In this document: positions 6,517-13,434 of the stretch, one piece after another | Layout of the letters: the number at the start of each line of letters is the position of its first letter | Position numbering within the stretch: position 1 is the stretch's first letter | NCBI GenBank assembly: GCA_002331465.1 | Contig: DCYM01000231.1 | Span: forward strand, 1 to 21,376 | Length of the DNA: 21,376 bases | Source of the DNA: Candidatus Neomicrothrix sp. UBA2110 | GTDB lineage: Bacteria; Actinomycetota; Acidimicrobiia; Acidimicrobiales; Poriferisodalaceae | Reading direction: 5' to 3' | Made by a program: the position numbers and the translations under genes | The notes under the pieces: model-generated | The model's input: the letters and a program-made list of their open reading frames with translations, nothing else | The model's database searches: none | Told to the model about the DNA's origin: nothing

Positions 6517-8192
6517 CAAACTGCTGCCTCCTCAGCTTCAGCGGCGTCAAGCAACGGGGTTCCCGAAACAAGCGTTGGCAACTGATCTGGTTGACCAATT
6601 GGTGGGGGCGAAGGCAGCATCCATTCAGGCGACTGTGCTGTCCATGGATCTTCGTCGGCCTCGATGCCTTTTTTCATGCCCACTGAAATCAACAGGTTCA
6701 GCAAAAGCAGAGCAACGCCTCCCAAGAGAATGACTACGCCTGCTACACCAATCGCGCTGAAAGTCTCAGCGCCGGTGTCATCAACCCAGCTTGCGTAGAT
6801 AGCAGTTGCGTTGGGATCTCCGTAAACAAAGTCGGGTTGTTCAGTGAAGAGCCCCGACAAGGCTGGGCCAAGAAATGCCAGTAACGCTCCCCCGCCTATG
6901 ACAAGGAAGTTAAGTATGCCCAGCAGATCATTTAGTTCCCTGCCCCAGATTTTGGGTGCCCACCAATGAACAGCGGCTAAAAGCCCAAGGAGTCCGGCAC
7001 CGTATATCAGAACGGATTGTTGTCCCGTTACCCAGGTCGTCATCCGTAGTTGAGGATTCCCGTCGTTGCCACGTCCAGCGATTTCTAACCAGTCTGCTGC
7101 CGCACCAATCAGGCCGTACAGGGCTCCGAAGAGGACTAGTGTCCCAGCGCCTAGGGCTGCCAGAAGCGAGGTGGAGACTTTAGGCATTTCGCGGTTTTGG
7201 ATCAGAGCGAGTCCCAGAAGACCGAGAAGGCCGGCCGTGCCGAGGAGGGCGCCCCCGTAGAGGCCTACTAACACAACTCCTTCAAGGCCATCAATGATGT
7301 CGGCCCCTTCGCCTGTAACTGAGAAGTTGGCCCAAGCACCGAATCCAAAGAGACCAACGAGTCCGAGAGTGAAATACATCGCAAGGGGTTCAAAGACGCG
7401 GCGCTTTGCCGTAGCGAGAACAATCTCAGCGGTAACCCCGAGTATTGGGACTACGTAGATAAACAACTGAGGCGTGCGGTGAATCCAGTCGATCCGTTCC
7501 CAAATTCCATAGTTTCCAGCTAGAAAAACCCGGCCGTATCGGTGATCGATATAGAGAATCCCTATTTGGCCAAGTAGCACTGGCAAGCTCACAACCAACA
7601 TTGATGCTGACACCAAAGCTGACCAGGCAAAGGGTGGGGTCGTGTCGAGGTAGAGCCCTGGCGATCGCATCGTCATTACCGTTGTCGCGACAGCGATCGA
7701 TCCAAGTAAGAGCGATATGACGAGGCCGCTCAATGCAAGCAAATGCAAATCGACGCCGTTTGCCCAACCTCCATAGGGGCCGCCATTACCGATATACGAA
7801 CCAATTAGAACAACCCCAGATACTTTCCATGCCCAGAACGACGCTGTTGCGGCTCGAGGGAACGCAAGGTTCGGCGCGCCAATCTGCAAAGGCACCATGT
7901 AGATAGCGACGCCAAGGAAGGCCGGGATCAGAAATAGAAGCGTTAGAGCTTCGCGAGAAAATGTAAAACCTTGGGCGAAACCGTCTCTCCCAAGACTCAC
8001 AAAATCCGTAGCTGATGTCAGATCCAATCTGACCAACAAGTCAAGGAAGATACCTACTACTAGAAACAGCATGGAGCTAACGATGAACAACCGCCCGGTT
8101 CGTTTGTGATCCGTGGTTGTTAACCACCCAAACGGCGTCGGGTCTTCGACAGGTACCCCTCGAGACGTTGTTGCAGTGCTGTTTTCGCTCAT
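6516..8192 (-). CDS. Subunit I paralogue of heme-copper oxidase lacking all metal ligands (pseudo-oxidase)
   Basis: A full-length (558 residues), roughly 12-helix homologue of CtaD. Shared landmarks include FGWLTTTDHKRTGRLF, YMVPLQIGAPNLAFPR, GNGGPYGGW, the WWAPKIWGRELND stretch, and DPWTAQSPEWMLPSPPP near the end. Aligned by hand with the CtaD of this window, every metal ligand is replaced: heme a His92→S79 and His407→S393, heme a3 His405→Q391, CuB His270→T240 and His319/His320→N289/F290. The cross-linked Tyr is F244, the GHPE Glu is Q242, D-channel N110/D121/N128 become I97/N108/A115, no Lys stands at the K-channel position, and the RR pair is absent. The frame is intact and a GGA-containing site precedes the ATG. 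It therefore cannot be an oxygen reductase of known type. A structural, assembly or heme-independent proton or ion role is only a guess. It is often auto-named cytochrome c oxidase subunit I. Confidence 0.9.
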   Translation of the reverse strand: MSENSTATTSRGVPVEDPTPFGWLTTTDHKRTGRLFIVSSMLFLVVGIFLDLLVRLDLTSATDFVSLGRDGFAQGFTFSREALTLLFLIPAFLGVAIYMVPLQIGAPNLAFPRAATASFWAWKVSGVVLIGSYIGNGGPYGGWANGVDLHLLALSGLVISLLLGSIAVATTVMTMRSPGLYLDTTPPFAWSALVSASMLVVSLPVLLGQIGILYIDHRYGRVFLAGNYGIWERIDWIHRTPQLFIYVVPILGVTAEIVLATAKRRVFEPLAMYFTLGLVGLFGFGAWANFSVTGEGADIIDGLEGVVLVGLYGGALLGTAGLLGLLGLALIQNREMPKVSTSLLAALGAGTLVLFGALYGLIGAAADWLEIAGRGNDGNPQLRMTTWVTGQQSVLIYGAGLLGLLAAVHWWAPKIWGRELNDLLGILNFLVIGGGALLAFLGPALSGLFTEQPDFVYGDPNATAIYASWVDDTGAETFSAIGVAGVVILLGGVALLLLNLLISVGMKKGIEADEDPWTAQSPEWMLPSPPPIGQPDQLPTLVSGTPLLDAAEAEEAAV

Positions 8193-8380
8193 CGTGTCCT
8201 GCTGGTCGGTGCCTCAAGAACTGGGGTGGCGGTTCGACCCGAAGATCGACCGTGCCCGGAAGCGCGGGGGAAGCCGCGCCGGTGTTGAGAGGGCACTTTA
8301 CTCACCAGATTGCCAGTCGCGTAACTCCAAAGCAGGGTTCTATCGAGGTCTTTTTGGTGCAACTTTGACTCAGGGAACAT
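8189..8380 (-). CDS. Doubtful small ORF bridging ctaB and the subunit I paralogue
   Basis: A 63-codon frame fills the only long gap in the oxidase operon. Its ATG overlaps the ctaB stop (TGATG) and its stop overlaps the paralogue's start (ATGA), exactly as a coupled operon gene would. The product begins MFPESKLHQKDLDRTLLW and becomes Arg/Pro/Ser-rich, with no membrane helix, signal peptide or motif that I recognise. Its composition is unlike its membrane-protein neighbours and would also fit a chance frame in a leader region. I saw no convincing promoter or terminator in these 187 bases. Confidence 0.2.
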   Translation of the reverse strand: MFPESKLHQKDLDRTLLWSYATGNLVSKVPSQHRRGFPRASGHGRSSGRTATPVLEAPTSRTR

Positions 8381-9297
8381 CAGCTAACGGCCCCAAAGAC
8401 CAACACGTCGATAGCGATAGCAATAAACAACGCCCCCAGGTAGACGATTGAGAAGGTGAATACCTTCATTGCTTCCACCGCATTTGGACGGCGGAGCAAC
8501 CCAAGCGTACGCCACAAGAAGAACACACCGCCGACCAGCGCCACCGTTAAATATAAAAAGCTGGTACCGGCGACTACGTGAAACCAGAGCGAGAAAGCGA
8601 TCACAACGACCGAGTAGCCAAACATTTGTATCGCTGTGCTGCGGATGCTGACGAGCACTGGCAACATCGGCACCGATGCTGCTTCATAGTCATCTGCGTA
8701 TTTGATAGCTAGTGCCCAAAAATGTGGTGGTGTCCAAAAAAATATGATCGCGAACAGCAAAATCGGACTTAACGCAAGTGAACCCGTCACTGCTGCCCAA
8801 CCGATGAGCGCTGGCGCGGCCCCAGCGGCACCACCAATAACGATATTTTGCTTTGAAGTTCGCTTGAGCCAGAGTGAGTATACGAAGACGTAAAACAGGC
8901 AAGCCCCAACCGCTAATAACCCTGCCAACAAATTCACCCAAGTCACAAATAAAACAAAAGCTGTGATTTCAAGCGCGAACCCAAATAGGAGGGCGGCTCG
9001 AGGGGAGACCGCTCCCGTAACTAAGGGGCGACCTTGAGTCCGTTTCATTAGTCGGTCGATATCGCGGTCGATGTACATGTTGAAGGTGTTCGCGCCACCC
9101 GCGGCAAGCGTCCCACCTGCCACGGTGACAAGCACGAGCCACAAATCAGGCATCCCACCTTTGGCAACAATCATTGAGGGGACTGTGGTGATCAACAACA
9201 GTTCAATGATTCGGGGCTTTGTGAGCATCACAAAAGCGGCCGCTGTTGCGGCCAGGCCTCGATCAGTCTTTTCGATGGTCGTTGTGCTGTGCTCCAT
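8380..9297 (-). CDS. ctaB: Protoheme IX farnesyltransferase (heme O synthase)
   Basis: Integral membrane UbiA-family prenyltransferase that adds a farnesyl group to heme B to make heme O, the first step to heme A for the oxidase. The signature Asp-rich motifs are present: NTFNMYIDRDIDRLMKRT in the first cytoplasmic loop, and YADDYEAASVPMLPV in the second. About nine hydrophobic segments are visible. I start at the ATG at 9297 (MEHSTTTIEKTDRG, 305 residues) because the N-terminus then matches the family; a TTG 39 bases further upstream is the alternative. It heads the minus-strand oxidase operon and is divergent from ctaA across 91 bp, so both heme A genes could share a control region. Confidence 0.95.
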   Translation of the reverse strand: MEHSTTTIEKTDRGLAATAAAFVMLTKPRIIELLLITTVPSMIVAKGGMPDLWLVLVTVAGGTLAAGGANTFNMYIDRDIDRLMKRTQGRPLVTGAVSPRAALLFGFALEITAFVLFVTWVNLLAGLLAVGACLFYVFVYSLWLKRTSKQNIVIGGAAGAAPALIGWAAVTGSLALSPILLFAIIFFWTPPHFWALAIKYADDYEAASVPMLPVLVSIRSTAIQMFGYSVVVIAFSLWFHVVAGTSFLYLTVALVGGVFFLWRTLGLLRRPNAVEAMKVFTFSIVYLGALFIAIAIDVLVFGAVS

Positions 9298-9388
9298 CGG
9301 GCGCCACCATACGGCCCCAAGCGCCCGGTTACCCAACTACAGGCTGTTGATTCGCTCAGAATGTTGTCAGGCCTCTAGCTTCAAGAGC
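9298..9388. promoter_or_regulatory. Divergent control region between ctaB and ctaA
   Basis: Ninety-one bases separate the starts of two divergent heme-A biosynthesis genes, so transcription in both directions must begin here or within the flanking 5' ends. I looked for -35/-10 pairs on both strands and found only poor, badly spaced candidates, so no specific element is called. Confidence 0.45.
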
Positions 9389-10276
9389 GTGACATTCCCC
9401 CGGTTGACTCCCCAGCAATACCACTTGATCACGCGTGTTGCTCTGTGGTCCCTTGCAGTCATAGTGGTTTCGGGGGCAGCGGTACGTCTCACTGGCAGCG
9501 GTCTCGGCTGCAGCGATTGGCCTAACTGCGAAGCTGGCCAGCTAATTCCCGAAGCCGACTTCCACGCGTGGGTCGAGTTCGGAAACCGAATTATTACTGG
9601 TCTCGTATCTATCGCTGTGGTCTTAGCCGTTTCAGGGTCAACACTGCGCAGGCCACTCGTCACCAAACTGACCAGATGGTCTTTGGGGCTCATAGTCGGA
9701 GTTGCGGCGCAGATTGCCCTGGGCGCGATAACCGTCATCGCTCATTTGTCACCCCCGGTCGTTATGGGACATTTTTTGTTGTCGATGGTGCTGATCTGGA
9801 ACGCCGTAGTCCTTGAGGATCTCGCTCGACCAGATAGCACCACGGACAGCAACGAGTACCTCGCTCGATCTCTACATCGACATATAGGCGTCGTGGCTGT
9901 CGCGACTGCGTTAGTCGTCATAAGCGGGACGCTCGTGACTGGGAGCGGCCCACACGGTGGTGATGAGAACGTAGAGAGACTGGGTTTACCTTTCTCGGAG
10001 ATAGCGCGAGTTCATGGCGGAGCTGTCGTCATCCTTTTGATGCTCACCGTCACGCTGCGTTTTCGTGTTCAGAATTCGCGGAACACATTGGTGAAACACC
10101 GGGTTAACGTCGTTCTCCTTGTGATGGTCCTTCAAGCGGTTATCGGTTACACGCAATACTTCACGCAACTGCCAGTTTTACTGGTCGGATTTCACGTAGC
10201 GGGCGCAACAATTCTGTGGATGTCAGCAGTCCGATTGACCTTGGCCACACGAACATCTCACCACGAGGTGCGTTGA
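9389..10276 (+). CDS. ctaA: Heme A synthase (COX15/CtaA family)
   Basis: Oxidises heme O to heme A in the cytoplasmic membrane. The protein has eight predicted helices and the family hallmarks AAVRLTGSGLGCSDWPNC (extracytoplasmic Cys pair, C41 and C47), VEFGNRIITG (E63), VVMGHFLLS (H128), ARVHGGAVV and VGFHVAGA with the conserved His residues. The start is GTG at 9389 (295 residues, MTFPRLTPQQYHLITRVAL), chosen because actinobacterial CtaA proteins begin a few residues before this point. The open frame continues upstream to 9071 but runs antisense through ctaB. TTG codons at 9347 and 9404 are alternatives. The His four residues after E63 in some firmicute enzymes is Asn here (EFGNR), which I recall as a common actinobacterial variant. 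Confidence 0.92.
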   Translation: MTFPRLTPQQYHLITRVALWSLAVIVVSGAAVRLTGSGLGCSDWPNCEAGQLIPEADFHAWVEFGNRIITGLVSIAVVLAVSGSTLRRPLVTKLTRWSLGLIVGVAAQIALGAITVIAHLSPPVVMGHFLLSMVLIWNAVVLEDLARPDSTTDSNEYLARSLHRHIGVVAVATALVVISGTLVTGSGPHGGDENVERLGLPFSEIARVHGGAVVILLMLTVTLRFRVQNSRNTLVKHRVNVVLLVMVLQAVIGYTQYFTQLPVLLVGFHVAGATILWMSAVRLTLATRTSHHEVR

Positions 10277-10313
10277 CTTGCCTTACCCATATTTCGTTTT
10301 GCAAAATAGGTCA

Positions 10314-10613
10314 ATGAGTCAGACCGAAAGTTCGCCTGTCGTCACTGATGACGAAAGTCCAGGTTCCATCACCGACGAAGACACTCCCTGGGTTGTTTTG
10401 GTGTGGAATGACCCAATAAACCTCATGAGTTACGTAGTTCACGTTCTTCAGAAACTCTTCGGTTATAGCTCAGAAAAGGCGACCCATCTAATGCTTGATG
10501 TTCATCACAAAGGCAGGGCCGTTGTGTCGAACGGCAACCGAGAAAAAGCTGAACTAGATGTGTTCAGACTTCATGAATTCGGGCTCTGGGCCACTATGCA
10601 GAAAGACGTTTGA
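10314..10613 (+). CDS. clpS: ATP-dependent Clp protease adaptor ClpS
   Basis: Adaptor that hands N-degron substrates to ClpA/ClpC for ClpP proteolysis in the cytoplasm. The core PWVVLVWNDPINLMSYV binds the AAA+ partner and forms part of the N-degron pocket. It is followed by LQKLFGYSSEKATHLMLDVHHKGRAVV and a C-terminal GLWATMQKD, as in actinobacterial ClpS. I choose the ATG at 10314 (99 residues, MSQTESSPVV); a TTG at 10278, one base after the ctaA stop, would add 12 residues (MPYPYFVLQNRS) with no family support. It lies 37 bp after ctaA and one base before the DUF2017 gene. Confidence 0.93.
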   Translation: MSQTESSPVVTDDESPGSITDEDTPWVVLVWNDPINLMSYVVHVLQKLFGYSSEKATHLMLDVHHKGRAVVSNGNREKAELDVFRLHEFGLWATMQKDV

Positions 10614-10614
10614 C

Positions 10615-11097
10615 GTGTTTTTCAGATACCGCTTCCATCAACGAAAAGACGGAATGATGGAAGTAAAGATCGGCGAGGAGGAACGTCAACTCATCGGTGA
10701 TCTCATTGATCAGCTACGAGAGTTGCTCTTGGCTACTTCCCCTGAAGGGAAACTCGACCCATCACTCCGACGTCTCTACCCCACGGCCTACGTCGATGAT
10801 GTTCGCCATGAGCAGGAGTACCAACGCTCGGCGAGAGATCAACTGCTAGAACGACGGTTATCGCACCTTGATGTGGTCGAAGCGACACTCAACGATGCGG
10901 AACTAAATTCTGATTCTGTAACTGCCTGGATCACAACAGTGAACGATTTAAGGCTGGTACTTGGCACTCATCTAGATGTGAGTGAAGACGACGAATCAAA
11001 AATTCTTGACTCTGGCGGCCCCCAAGAACAGCAACACGCTATCTACCACTATCTCAGCCATCTTCTCGGAGAGTTCCTCGAGGCTGCTGGGCGCTAG
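10615..11097 (+). CDS. DUF2017 family protein
   Basis: A soluble protein of 160 residues, highly charged and mainly helical (EEERQLIGDLIDQLRELL; LSHLLGEFLEA near the end), matching the layout of the DUF2017 family that commonly follows clpS in Actinomycetota. The central part contains LRRLYPTAYVDD followed by an acidic/Arg-rich stretch (RHEQEYQRSARDQLLERR). The start is GTG at 10615, one base after the clpS stop. It gives MFFRYRFHQRKDG, like the short basic N-terminus of family members; the longer frame from 10558 overlaps clpS and is less likely. Molecular function is unknown; the neighbourhood suggests a link to Clp proteolysis, which is inference. Confidence 0.8.
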   Translation: MFFRYRFHQRKDGMMEVKIGEEERQLIGDLIDQLRELLLATSPEGKLDPSLRRLYPTAYVDDVRHEQEYQRSARDQLLERRLSHLDVVEATLNDAELNSDSVTAWITTVNDLRLVLGTHLDVSEDDESKILDSGGPQEQQHAIYHYLSHLLGEFLEAAGR

Positions 11098-11159
11098 GTA
11101 AACCCGTTCACTTCAACGGTGGTTTCCCTTTCTCGGAGGTCTAGTCTGGGCCTGCTAAA

Positions 11160-11235
11160 GCCCCCATCGTCTAGTGGCCTAGGACACCGGCCTTTCACGC
11201 CGGCAGCACGGGTTCGAATCCCGTTGGGGGTGCCA
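11160..11235 (+). tRNA. tRNA-Glu (anticodon UUC), CCA encoded
   Basis: A complete cloverleaf. The acceptor GCCCCCA pairs with TGGGGGT (with one G-U at the end). The anticodon stem CCGGC/GCCGG holds loop CTTTCAC with anticodon TTC, and the T-arm is ACGGG/CCCGT with loop TTCGAAT. The discriminator is G at 11232, followed by an encoded CCA (11233–11235). It lies 62 bp downstream of the DUF2017 gene and is convergent with the sensor kinase gene, 34 bp away. Confidence 0.97.
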
Positions 11236-11269
11236 AATCATTTAGGACAAACTTGACCTTTTATGAGAA

Positions 11270-12631
11270 TTACTCATCTAGTGGTGGGAAAGAAAGCTCA
11301 ACAGCCGTACCCGGCCCGCTCTGAGGAATCACGCGCGCGCTACCTCCGAAACTTTCTGCAACATGGCGAACTATCGACAGCCCTAACCCTGAACCCGGGT
11401 AAGAACGGGTGTTTTCAGTTCTGTAAAAGCGCTCAAAAACGTGTTCGCGTTCGGCCTCGGGTATTCCCGGGCCGTAGTCACGAACGACTACCGAACCCGC
11501 TTTGACCTCTACCTCGATGGTTTGATCGGGCGGACTCCACTTAACGGCGTTGTCAATCAAATTTGACACCGCCCTTTCGACCAGCGCTGGCACAGCTCGA
11601 ACACGCGATGGACTTGCTCGGTACTCGATAGGGCAAGAATTTCTGCGTCTGTGTCGTTGAACGACGGCGTCAACTATTTCATCCAATTCCATCTCAGTGG
11701 ATTCACCCATCTGATGTCGATCAGTGGCGAGTTCGACCAACTCGGTGACAAGCTCGGTTAGTTGGTCCAATTCGAATAGGACGTCATCCAGAACTTGTCG
11801 GCGTTCGCTGATCTCTACTACCTCGGTACGTTGCAGATATTCCAGGTTGGTCCGGAGACTTGTGAGCGGTGTCCGAAGTTCGTGGCTGGCATCGGCTACG
11901 AGTCGATGCTGTTGCTCTCTAGAAAGACTCAGGGCGTTAAGCATCTCGTTAAAACTCTTTGCTAACTGCCCAAATTCGTCTTCTCTTTCGTCGGGAATGG
12001 GTTGATCGACATCTTGGGTGACTGCAATTTTGGATGCGGCCTGAGTTAGCCGTCGAATAGGTCGCACAACTCGTCCCGCGACAACAAAGCCAATAGCACC
12101 GGAGCTCACCACACCAAGGATGAACAATTGAAAACTGATACGCAGCAAACCAGAAAGTTGGGCATCCACTTCATCCATTGGCCGAGCAATCATCAACGCT
12201 CGCCCATTCATTTTTAATGGGATAGTCAGTACCCGCATTCGGCGATCATCTATATCGAGAGTGACCAAACGCGGGGTTCGTCCCGTCGAACTTTTCAATC
12301 CCTTGCGCGCTATTAAAAGGTCGGTCCGATCGATAGGCAGGGGCTCAACATTGCTCACCAAAATGCGACCGTCGCCGTCAAATACCTGAACCAAAACGTC
12401 ATCGGGTGAATACTGACCAAACAATCCGGACAGTCGGGGGTTGACTCGACCGCCAGATATCCGGGCTACCTCCCCAAGTTGTGCGACCGCTTTGGCGCGC
12501 GAAAGTAATTTCTCATCAAGGGTTTCAAGGGCTTTACCTCGCGCCAAGTACAGAAAAGATCCCGCCACACCTGCCACAACTACGGCAACAACAGCAGCAA
12601 CCAATAGCGCAACGCGAGTCCGAAAACTCAC
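11270..12631 (-). CDS. Two-component sensor histidine kinase (MprB/HAMP type)
   Basis: Membrane sensor that autophosphorylates and passes phosphate to the adjacent regulator. Domain order in 453 residues: helix 1 (about 7–29), extracytoplasmic sensor region (30–160), helix 2 (164–187), HAMP linker (188–240), HisKA dimerisation domain with the phospho-accepting H250 (SHELRTPL), and the HATPase domain. The HATPase domain has an N box (NLIDNAVKW, N357 and N361), G1 (DYGPGIPE, D385), F box (FERFYR) and G2 (GSGLGLS, 413–419). The start is GTG overlapping the regulator stop (GTGA), so the pair is translationally coupled. The ligand is not evident from the sensor region. Resemblance to mycobacterial MprB is general; orthology is not claimed. 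Confidence 0.93.
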   Translation of the reverse strand: MSFRTRVALLVAAVVAVVVAGVAGSFLYLARGKALETLDEKLLSRAKAVAQLGEVARISGGRVNPRLSGLFGQYSPDDVLVQVFDGDGRILVSNVEPLPIDRTDLLIARKGLKSSTGRTPRLVTLDIDDRRMRVLTIPLKMNGRALMIARPMDEVDAQLSGLLRISFQLFILGVVSSGAIGFVVAGRVVRPIRRLTQAASKIAVTQDVDQPIPDEREDEFGQLAKSFNEMLNALSLSREQQHRLVADASHELRTPLTSLRTNLEYLQRTEVVEISERRQVLDDVLFELDQLTELVTELVELATDRHQMGESTEMELDEIVDAVVQRHRRRNSCPIEYRASPSRVRAVPALVERAVSNLIDNAVKWSPPDQTIEVEVKAGSVVVRDYGPGIPEAEREHVFERFYRTENTRSYPGSGLGLSIVRHVAESFGGSARVIPQSGPGTAVELSFPPLDE

Positions 12632-13344
12632 GACGACCGGAGGACGTATCCGACACCTCTGACGGTGTGGATGACGCGTGTTCGCTGGCCTACTTCAGTT
12701 TTCCGGCGCAGATACCCGACATACACCTCAAGACTGTTGGATGCGAGAGCAGAGTCATAGCCCCATACAGCTTCATAAATTTGATCGCGGGTCAGCACTT
12801 GGTTGGGGTGTTCGAGCAGAAGTTCAAGAAGCTCATACTCAGTTCGGGTGAGGTCTAAGAGTTGGTCTTCCCTGTGGACTTGCCGGCCAACCTGGTCCAT
12901 ACATAGGTTCTCGAAACAAAGTGTGGTTGGTTCAAGTGGTGCACCCAGTGGATGGCGCCGCCTGAGCAACGCCCTCAATCGGGCAAGGAGCTCATCGAGG
13001 ACGAAGGGTTTAGCAAGATAATCATCAGCACCTGAGTCGAGCCCGACCACTCGATCCTCGGTCCCGTGTCGAGCGGTGAGCAAAAGGACCGGGAGTTCTG
13101 AACCCTTTGCTCGCAGTCGATGACACACCTCCATCCCGCCCAAATTTGGCATCGTGACATCCAGAATCATGACGTCAGCCTTCTCAGATATCGCTAATGC
13201 TTGAACTCCGTCAGATGCTGTTATGACGTCATACCCCTCCGATTTGAGGGCCCGCTCTAATGCTTGACGGATTCTCTTGTCATCATCGACTACTGCGACG
13301 ACGACGTTCGTTGATTGAGGCGAAGGCGGGTGAGATATATCCAT
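12628..13344 (-). CDS. OmpR/PhoB-family response regulator (MprA-like)
   Basis: DNA-binding partner of the kinase. The receiver domain (about 14–128) has the acidic pair D20–D21, phospho-acceptor D62 (MILDVTMP), T90 and K112 (AKPF). The winged-helix output domain (about 145–237) ends in TVRGVGYVL and includes LTRTEYELLELL and the recognition segment NSLEVYVGYLRRK. At 238 residues it is the usual family length. It is first in the operon and divergent from the lipoprotein gene across 90 bp, which makes that intergenic region its most likely own target. Confidence 0.94.
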   Translation of the reverse strand: MDISHPPSPQSTNVVVAVVDDDKRIRQALERALKSEGYDVITASDGVQALAISEKADVMILDVTMPNLGGMEVCHRLRAKGSELPVLLLTARHGTEDRVVGLDSGADDYLAKPFVLDELLARLRALLRRRHPLGAPLEPTTLCFENLCMDQVGRQVHREDQLLDLTRTEYELLELLLEHPNQVLTRDQIYEAVWGYDSALASNSLEVYVGYLRRKTEVGQRTRVIHTVRGVGYVLRSS

Positions 13345-13376
13345 CAGACACAGATGTACTCCATGAACATGAACGT

Positions 13377-13414
13377 CGGGTAAGAATTCACCATCACGAC
13401 GCGATAGTTACCCG
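13377..13414. promoter_or_regulatory. Inverted repeat in the regulator/lipoprotein divergent region, possible operator
   Basis: CGGGTAA at 13377–13383 is matched by its exact complement TTACCCG at 13408–13414, with 24 bases between. The arms lie in the 90-bp gap between the divergent response regulator and lipoprotein starts. OmpR-family proteins more often bind direct repeats, so a palindrome with this spacing would be atypical. An AGGA at 13420–13423 may serve as the lipoprotein ribosome site. Confidence 0.3.
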
Positions 13415-13434
13415 CTAATAGGATCTCACCAATA

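Noticed and set aside
6516..8192. Subunit I paralogue as a decaying pseudogene
   Set aside because: The frame is uninterrupted over 558 codons, it keeps structural motifs and a ribosome site, and it overlaps its downstream neighbour in coupled fashion. Replacement is concentrated at cofactor and proton-channel sites, not scattered breakage.
6516..8192. Subunit I paralogue as a nitric oxide reductase or other HCO subfamily
   Set aside because: NOR, B- and C-family members still keep the heme and metal-site histidines; here none remain at any of the six positions.
9071..9388. N-terminal extension of the heme A synthase frame back to 9071
   Set aside because: It runs antisense through ctaB and adds about 106 residues with no family counterpart; the GTG at 9389 gives the normal length.
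11262..11276. Palindrome ATGAG-5-CTCAT at the kinase stop codon as a terminator
   Set aside because: Only a five-base AT-rich stem with no T run on either strand; too weak to call.
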